A DNA stretch of 9,591 nt, from the NCBI GenBank assembly GCA_017456685.1, contig JAFTIV010000085.1:1-9591 (forward strand), given 5' to 3'. Of this stretch, positions 5,484-9,591 are shown one piece after another (within the stretch, counting starts at the first letter, position 1; every line of letters starts with the position of its first letter). This DNA is from Clostridia bacterium (lineage in GTDB: Bacteria; Bacillota; Clostridia; Oscillospirales; CAG-272). Position numbers and translations under genes: made by a program. The notes under the pieces were generated by a model, which was not told the origin of the DNA, ran no database searches, and was given only the letters and a program-made list of their open reading frames with translations.

Positions 5484-6602
5484 ATGGCAAAAAAGCAAAC
5501 CTGTGACCCCTGTCGCAGAAACAAGGTCGGCGGACAGGCGGTTATTGAGGGTGTTATGATGAAGCGCGGAGAGCAAACCGCACTTGCAACCCGTTGCGAT
5601 GACGGAACGGTTGACATCAAGAAGAACACCTTCACCCCAATTAAGAAAAAATATAAAATCCTTGGGCTTCCCATCATTCGTGGCGTTGTAGGCTTTATTG
5701 AGTCTATGATTTTGTCCTTCAAGACAATGAACGACTCAACCGAGGTGCTCGGTCTTGAGGAAGAGGAGGGCAAGGTTGAAAAATGGCTTAAAAAGCATAT
5801 GGGACTTACTATAACTGACATTGTTATGTTTGTTGGAGTTGTTCTTGGCGTTTTCCTTGCGCTCGGCTTGTTTATGGCGCTTCCTGCGTTTATTGCAGGG
5901 CTTATCAGCGACCATATCTACCCACTCAACGGCTATGCTAAATCGGGTGTAGAGGGCGCGGTTAAGGTGCTTATCTTTATCGCATATTTGCTTCTCGTTT
6001 CGGCAATGAAGGACATTCGTAGGGTGTTCCAATACCACGGCGCGGAGCATAAGTCAATTGCCTGCTACGAGGCAGGGCTTGAGCTAACTCCCGAAAACGC
6101 AAGAGGCTGTACTCGCTTCCACCCAAGATGCGGAACGAGCTTTATGTTCGTTATGATACTTGTTGGCGTTGTTGTCGGCTTGTTCATTCCCGACTGGGTA
6201 TGGTGGCAAAGAAGCTTGGCAAAGCTTGCGACCCTTCCTATTGTTATGGGTCTTGGCTACGAGTTTATAATGTTCGCAGGAAAGCACGAGAACTGGCTCA
6301 CCAAGGCACTCTCCGCCCCTGGACTTTGGATGCAGAGAATAACCACCAAGGAGCCAAGTGATGACCAGCTTGCAATCGCAATCTGTGCAATCAAGGTTTC
6401 AATGAGCGAGGAGTTCCCCGACTTTGACCCAAGCGAGTATGCAATTCCGGTTGAGGAAAACCTTAAGCATATCGCGTTTACAGGACTTAACGAAAAGCAG
6501 AAAAATCAGCTTGTAGCAAGCCTTAATAAAAAGCGTCAGGCTAAGCTTGATGGCACCTTTGATATTGAGGTTATTAAGCCGATTGAATTTAAGGAAGTAT
6601 GA
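5484..6602 (+). CDS. DUF1385 (YqhQ-like) polytopic membrane protein
   Basis: This 372-residue protein belongs to the DUF1385 family, whose biochemical role is not established as far as I know. Conserved features: GGQAVIEGVMM at 16-26, PIIRGVVGF at 63-71, hydrophobic helices at about 112-141 and 158-175, the highly conserved FQYHGAEHKSIACYE at 182-196, RFHPRCGTSF at 211-220, further helices at about 221-236 and 247-265, and PGLWMQ at 279-284 followed by the usual EPSDDQLAIAI helix. The His, Glu and Cys residues of the two central motifs look like a metal or catalytic site. About 65 residues after position 308 form a soluble extension beyond the family core. N-terminal Cys7 and Cys10 (CDPC) are an additional oddity. 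ATG at 5484 has AGAAAGG upstream and sits one base after the ruvX stop; its stop overlaps the prmC start (ATGA). Confidence 0.9.
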   Translation: MAKKQTCDPCRRNKVGGQAVIEGVMMKRGEQTALATRCDDGTVDIKKNTFTPIKKKYKILGLPIIRGVVGFIESMILSFKTMNDSTEVLGLEEEEGKVEKWLKKHMGLTITDIVMFVGVVLGVFLALGLFMALPAFIAGLISDHIYPLNGYAKSGVEGAVKVLIFIAYLLLVSAMKDIRRVFQYHGAEHKSIACYEAGLELTPENARGCTRFHPRCGTSFMFVMILVGVVVGLFIPDWVWWQRSLAKLATLPIVMGLGYEFIMFAGKHENWLTKALSAPGLWMQRITTKEPSDDQLAIAICAIKVSMSEEFPDFDPSEYAIPVEENLKHIAFTGLNEKQKNQLVASLNKKRQAKLDGTFDIEVIKPIEFKEV

Positions 6603-7426
6603 GAATAAGCGAGCTTGTAAAGGAGCTTGAGTGCATAGGCGTAGAGGACCCAAAAACAGAGGCACAGCTCATAATAGAGCACCTCTTTGGCGTCAGCTAC
6701 GCTAAAGCTTTACTTGAGCGAGATAGGGATTACGACAGCGAGAAAATCTTAGAAATCCTCGCCAAAAGAAAAGAAAAAATCCCACTACAATATATATTTG
6801 GAAAATGGGGCTTTATGGGGCTTGACTTTTTCGTATCTCCCGATTGCCTAATTCCAAGACCCGACACGGAAATTCTCGTTTATGAGGCTCAAGGGCTTCT
6901 AAAAATCGGGGGGAGTGTCGCTGATTTGTGTACAGGAAGCGGTTGCATAGGGCTCTCTCTTTTAAGCACAAGGGCAGATATTGAGCGCCTTGTAATGGCT
7001 GATATATCACGCGATGCGCTTGAAATGGCACGCAAAAACGCACACGCACTCGGTCTTAGTAGCAAATGCACGCTTGTTGAGTGCGATGTGACAAGGAGCA
7101 TACCCGAGGGGCGCTTTGATATGATTGTGTCAAATCCGCCTTATATACCGAGCATAGACATAGAACGGCTTAGCGATGAGGTGAAAAACGAGCCACGCCT
7201 CGCCCTCGATGGCGGAGAGGACGGGCTTGACATTGTGCGCTCTCTCGTTGAGCGCGTGCCAGAGCATCTTAACGAAAATGGCTATTTTCTTATGGAATTC
7301 GGCTTCGACCAAGGCGAAAAAATTGCCCAGATTATGGAAAAAAAGGTCACCGATGGAGTATATAAATCCTATAAAATTCTAAAGGATTATGGCGGAAATG
7401 ACCGCGTGCTTGTGGCTCAGGCTTAG
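6599..7426 (+). CDS. prmC: Peptide chain release factor N5-glutamine methyltransferase
   Basis: This 275-residue cytoplasmic enzyme transfers a methyl group from S-adenosylmethionine to the Gln of the GGQ motif in release factors RF1 and RF2, raising termination efficiency. Visible: an N-terminal helical domain (1 to about 75) with PLQYIFG at 62-68, IPRPDTE at 85-91, the SAM-binding loop DLCTGSGCIG at 109-118, an acidic SAM contact in MADIS (133-137), and the catalytic NPPY at 179-182 in SNPPYIPS. Length is normal for the family. Start ATG overlaps the DUF1385 stop by four bases and uses AAGGAAG (6591-6597), so translation is probably coupled. In many Clostridia prmC is near rpmE and prfA; neither is here. 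A terminator follows in the short gap before ddl. Confidence 0.96.
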   Translation: MRISELVKELECIGVEDPKTEAQLIIEHLFGVSYAKALLERDRDYDSEKILEILAKRKEKIPLQYIFGKWGFMGLDFFVSPDCLIPRPDTEILVYEAQGLLKIGGSVADLCTGSGCIGLSLLSTRADIERLVMADISRDALEMARKNAHALGLSSKCTLVECDVTRSIPEGRFDMIVSNPPYIPSIDIERLSDEVKNEPRLALDGGEDGLDIVRSLVERVPEHLNENGYFLMEFGFDQGEKIAQIMEKKVTDGVYKSYKILKDYGGNDRVLVAQA

Positions 7427-7454
7427 TGGCAAGAAATCCAAAATTGCATAAAAT

Positions 7455-7482
7455 GATACCGATGAGAGTCGGTATCTTTTTT
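7455..7482 (+). terminator. Intrinsic terminator or attenuator between prmC and ddl
   Basis: The perfect 8-bp stem GATACCGA (7455-7462) with TCGGTATC (7469-7476) has a six-base loop and is followed directly by T6 (7477-7482). It lies in the 68-base gap between the prmC stop and the ddl start. The ddl ribosome binding site starts only three bases after the T-run, leaving no room for a promoter downstream. Confidence 0.85.
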
Positions 7483-7494
7483 GTTGGAGGGAAA

Positions 7495-8532
7495 ATGGAA
7501 AAAACGAGCATATGTGTCCTTTTTGGAGGAAAAAGCGGAGAGCACGAGGTGTCCCTGCGCTCTGCGTATTCTGTGCTTGAGGCAATAGACGAGAGCAAAT
7601 ACATAATACACAAAATAGGCATCACAAGAGATGGTGAATGGTATCTTTTTAAGGGTGATAACAGACTGATTTTAGAGGGCAAATGGCAGACCGAGGGTGA
7701 AAACACCCCGATATGTGTCGATTTTTGCCAAAAGCACCTCTTGGTAGGGGGCGAGAATTTATGCCCAGATATTGTCTTTCCTGTGCTTCACGGGGCATTT
7801 GGAGAGGACGGACGAATTCAAGCCCTGCTTGAGCTTCTTGAAATTCCGTATATAGGCTGTAATAGTGCCTCAAGCGCGCTTTGCATGGATAAGGCTCTTT
7901 GCAAGGGTGTCGCAATGCAGTCATTTGTGCCTGTTGTGCCATATGTGGTGGTCACGGAGCGCGAGTATAAAAGCAACACCTATGAATGCGATTTAGAGGG
8001 AGATGTGTTCGTAAAGCCGAGCTCATCGGGCTCAAGCCTTGGAATTTCAAGGGCGAGGGGCGCGGAGCAAATTGAGTGTGCGCTTGGTGTGGCGCTAAGA
8101 CATTCGCCCACAGCGCTTGTCGAAAGGGCAATTGAGGGCGCGGAGTGCGAGGTTGCGGTGACCGAAATAAAAGGCAAGGCAGTCGCAAGCGAGGTTGGGC
8201 AAATCAGCTATAAGGCTGATTTTTACGACTACGAAACAAAGTATCACTCAAGCGCGGTAAAATACAAAATTCCTGCAAAAATCAGCAGGGAGTGTCGCAA
8301 TTTGTGCAAAAAATACGCACTTGATATGTTTTATGCCCTCGGTTGCTCGGGGCTTTGCCGAATGGATTTCTTTGTCACACGCGATGAGGAGATTTATTTC
8401 AATGAGGTAAACACCCTGCCAGGCTTCACCTCAGGAAGCATGTATCCTATGCTTCTAAAGCGACAGGGGTATGATATGACGGCACTTGTTGACCTTCTTG
8501 TCGGCGAGGCGCTAAGACGAAAGGAAGGGTAA
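7495..8532 (+). CDS. ddl: D-alanine--D-alanine ligase
   Basis: This 345-residue ATP-grasp enzyme joins two D-alanines using ATP, supplying the dipeptide that MurF adds to peptidoglycan precursors. Visible: VLFGGKSGEHEVSL at 8-21 with the first D-Ala contact Glu, VLHGAFGEDG at 97-106, MDKALCK at 131-137, the ATP-grasp loop FVKPSSSGSSLG at 172-183, the omega-loop region YDYETKYHSSAVKY at 244-257, CRMDFF at 288-293, and FNEVNTLPGFTSGSMYP at 302-318 with the metal-binding Glu/Asn. The Tyr-containing loop fits D-Ala-D-Ala rather than the D-Ala-D-Lac (VanA) type. I take ATG at 7495, which has GGAGGG (7486-7491) just upstream and begins MEKTSICVLFGG. A GTG at 7426 in the same frame would add 23 residues encoded by the terminator hairpin and is rejected. 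Confidence 0.95.
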   Translation: MEKTSICVLFGGKSGEHEVSLRSAYSVLEAIDESKYIIHKIGITRDGEWYLFKGDNRLILEGKWQTEGENTPICVDFCQKHLLVGGENLCPDIVFPVLHGAFGEDGRIQALLELLEIPYIGCNSASSALCMDKALCKGVAMQSFVPVVPYVVVTEREYKSNTYECDLEGDVFVKPSSSGSSLGISRARGAEQIECALGVALRHSPTALVERAIEGAECEVAVTEIKGKAVASEVGQISYKADFYDYETKYHSSAVKYKIPAKISRECRNLCKKYALDMFYALGCSGLCRMDFFVTRDEEIYFNEVNTLPGFTSGSMYPMLLKRQGYDMTALVDLLVGEALRRKEG

Positions 8533-8556
8533 AAAGCACCCGTGGGGCACTTTTTA
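8531..8556 (+). terminator. Probable terminator after ddl
   Basis: AAAAAG (8531-8536) can pair with CTTTTT (8550-8555), and CCC (8539-8541) with GGG (8545-8547), separated by a 2x2 internal loop. A T-run closes the structure, which overlaps the ddl stop codon. The imperfect stem makes this less certain than the other terminators in the window. Confidence 0.5.
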
Positions 8557-8562
8557 AATAAA

Positions 8563-8581
8563 TTTTAGTCTAAGACTAAAA
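8563..8581. promoter_or_regulatory. Perfect inverted repeat upstream of the murD promoter
   Basis: TTTTAGTC (8563-8570), TAA, GACTAAAA (8574-8581) has perfect 8-bp arms. It ends 15 bases upstream of the murD -35 element. It could be a transcription-factor site or a secondary terminator hairpin; only a short T-run is available (A-run in the stem, no T-tract after it), so terminator function on the plus strand is unlikely. Confidence 0.5.
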
Positions 8582-8596
8582 AATCCCGCGAAACAG

Positions 8597-8625
8597 TTGA
8601 AATAGCACAAAATTTTATATATAAT
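8597..8625 (+). promoter_or_regulatory. murD promoter
   Basis: -35 TTGAAA (8597-8602) and a perfect -10 TATAAT (8620-8625) have a 17-base spacer. Predicted transcription starts about 8631-8633, only 8-10 bases before the murD ATG, so the GAGG site (8633-8636) would sit at the very 5' end of the mRNA. Confidence 0.85.
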
Positions 8626-8640
8626 ATATATTGAGGTCTT

Positions 8641-9591
8641 ATGAGCCTAAAGAACAAATCAATCGCGCTTGTCGGCTATGGTAGCTCAAGCAGGGCAATG
8701 TGCAATTACCTTTTAAAAAGAGAAATTTACCCCGTTGTAAGAAATAAGGAAATTGTTCCTGTGCCAAGCGGGGTAAGGCTTATAACAGAGAATTATCTTG
8801 ATACAAGCGAGGACATTGTTTTTCGCTCACCAGGTATTCGCCCCGATAGAATTAAGGCTTCTGGGCGCGTCACCACCGAGGTTGCCTATGCGCTCGAGAT
8901 AACTCGTGGCACGAAAATAGGAATTAGTGGCTCTGACGGAAAGACAACTACCTCGAGCCTAATTTATAATATGCTGACGGCTGATGGCTTGCAAGCCACC
9001 CTGTGTGGAAATATCGGCACACCCGTCATAGAATACGCAAGCGATAGCACGCTAAATACCTATACAGTGTGCGAGCTTTCGAGCTTTCAGCTTATGGATA
9101 TGCACCCAATGCTTGATGTCTGTGCCCTTACGGGAATAAGCGAAAATCACCTCGACTGGCACACGAGCATGAATGAGTATATAGAGGCTAAGGCGAATAT
9201 TTTAGAAAATGCGGGGCTTAGCATCTTAAATTACGATGATGAAATTGTAAGAGGACTTGAAAATCGCACACAGGCAAGCGCCCTTTTCTCGCTTCACGAC
9301 CTTTCAAGCACGCGCGTGAGTGCTGAGGCGATAGCGTATCTAAAAAACGGCTATCTATTCTGTAACGGAGTGAAAATAATCTCAGCCGATGAGCTTAGGC
9401 TAAGGGGTCGCTTTAATATCGCAAACGCCCTTTGCGCTCTTTGCGCGGTCTGGAATATCGTTGATATTGAGGCAATTCGCCACACCCTGCGCACCTTTTC
9501 GGGCGCTCCTGGCAGAATGGAGCTTGTCGATAGTGTTGGCGGAGTTGACTTTATCTGCTCGTCAATTGACTCCACACCAACGCGTACGGTA
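8641..9591 (+). CDS. murD: UDP-N-acetylmuramoyl-L-alanine--D-glutamate ligase, 3'-truncated by window end
   Basis: MurD is the cytoplasmic Mur ligase that adds D-glutamate to UDP-MurNAc-L-Ala using ATP. The window holds 317 codons of an expected 430-460; the frame is open to the last base, so the C-terminal domain is cut off. Visible: an N-terminal Rossmann-like domain (LVGYGSSSRAM at 10-20, SPGIRPD at 63-69), the ATP P-loop ISGSDGKTTT at 95-104, GNIGTPV, the MurD-type ELSSFQL, ENHLDWHTSMNEY followed by the AKANIL segment carrying the expected carbamylated Lys, RFNIANALCA, FSGAPGRMELV, and the closing SSIDSTPTRT. The N-terminal domain is slightly short (P-loop near 100 instead of about 110-115). 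The usual HN..N and HR.E motifs have Phe and Gly in place of His, as may be normal for this lineage. ATG at 8641 follows GAGG with a short four-base gap. It shares its direction and pathway with ddl but has its own promoter. Confidence 0.93.
   Translation, partial: MSLKNKSIALVGYGSSSRAMCNYLLKREIYPVVRNKEIVPVPSGVRLITENYLDTSEDIVFRSPGIRPDRIKASGRVTTEVAYALEITRGTKIGISGSDGKTTTSSLIYNMLTADGLQATLCGNIGTPVIEYASDSTLNTYTVCELSSFQLMDMHPMLDVCALTGISENHLDWHTSMNEYIEAKANILENAGLSILNYDDEIVRGLENRTQASALFSLHDLSSTRVSAEAIAYLKNGYLFCNGVKIISADELRLRGRFNIANALCALCAVWNIVDIEAIRHTLRTFSGAPGRMELVDSVGGVDFICSSIDSTPTRTV

Noticed and set aside
7426..7494. GTG start for ddl overlapping the prmC stop
   Set aside because: The extra residues would be encoded by the terminator hairpin and T-run; the Ddl fold begins at the ATG with GGAGGG.

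Overview
The window looks like a chromosomal housekeeping segment of a low-to-moderate GC Gram-positive bacterium, most likely a gut-type member of the Clostridia (Bacillota). This rests on strong AGGAGG-type ribosome binding sites, A-tract/hairpin/T-tract terminators, a YqhQ-like DUF1385 gene beside prmC, an RNase P RNA that reads as the ancestral class A rather than the Bacillus class B type, and Clostridia-like MurD and AzgA-type permease sequences. I see no mobile element, tRNA, CRISPR array or phage gene.

Layout. Bases 2-754 (+) are the 3' part of a gene for a very acidic, repeat-rich protein that ends in a ribosomal-protein-L15-like domain. A bidirectional terminator separates it from a convergent lipoprotein gene (802-1281, -), which lies downstream of rnpB (about 1354-1717, -) with its own consensus promoter. 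A 65-residue small protein gene (1821-2018, +) and an NCS2/AzgA purine permease (2068-3591, -) converge on another bidirectional terminator. Divergent from the permease is mscL (3727-4299, +), with an unusually long charged C-terminal helix. It converges on a two-gene minus-strand unit of small membrane proteins (4339-4671 and 4677-4916), one with a Cys/acid-rich tail. A divergent promoter region (4917-5068) then starts a plus-strand run: ruvX (yqgF), a DUF1385 membrane protein and prmC, packed with 1-base or overlapping junctions. A hairpin-T-tract terminator lies between prmC and ddl. The murD gene, with its own consensus promoter, runs off the right edge.

How the genes relate. RuvX (pre-16S rRNA processing), PrmC (release-factor methylation) and rnpB (tRNA 5' maturation) belong to RNA and translation housekeeping. 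Ddl and MurD make precursors of peptidoglycan: the D-Ala-D-Ala dipeptide and the D-Glu addition to UDP-MurNAc-L-Ala. MscL and the permease are membrane transport or stress functions.

No wholly new defence or mobile system is visible. The observations most worth following up are the acidic-repeat/L15-like fusion with its exact 51-bp tandem repeat, a terminator placed directly in front of the ddl ribosome binding site, the palindromes at the permease promoter and in the ddl-murD gap, and the Cys/acid-rich small membrane protein.
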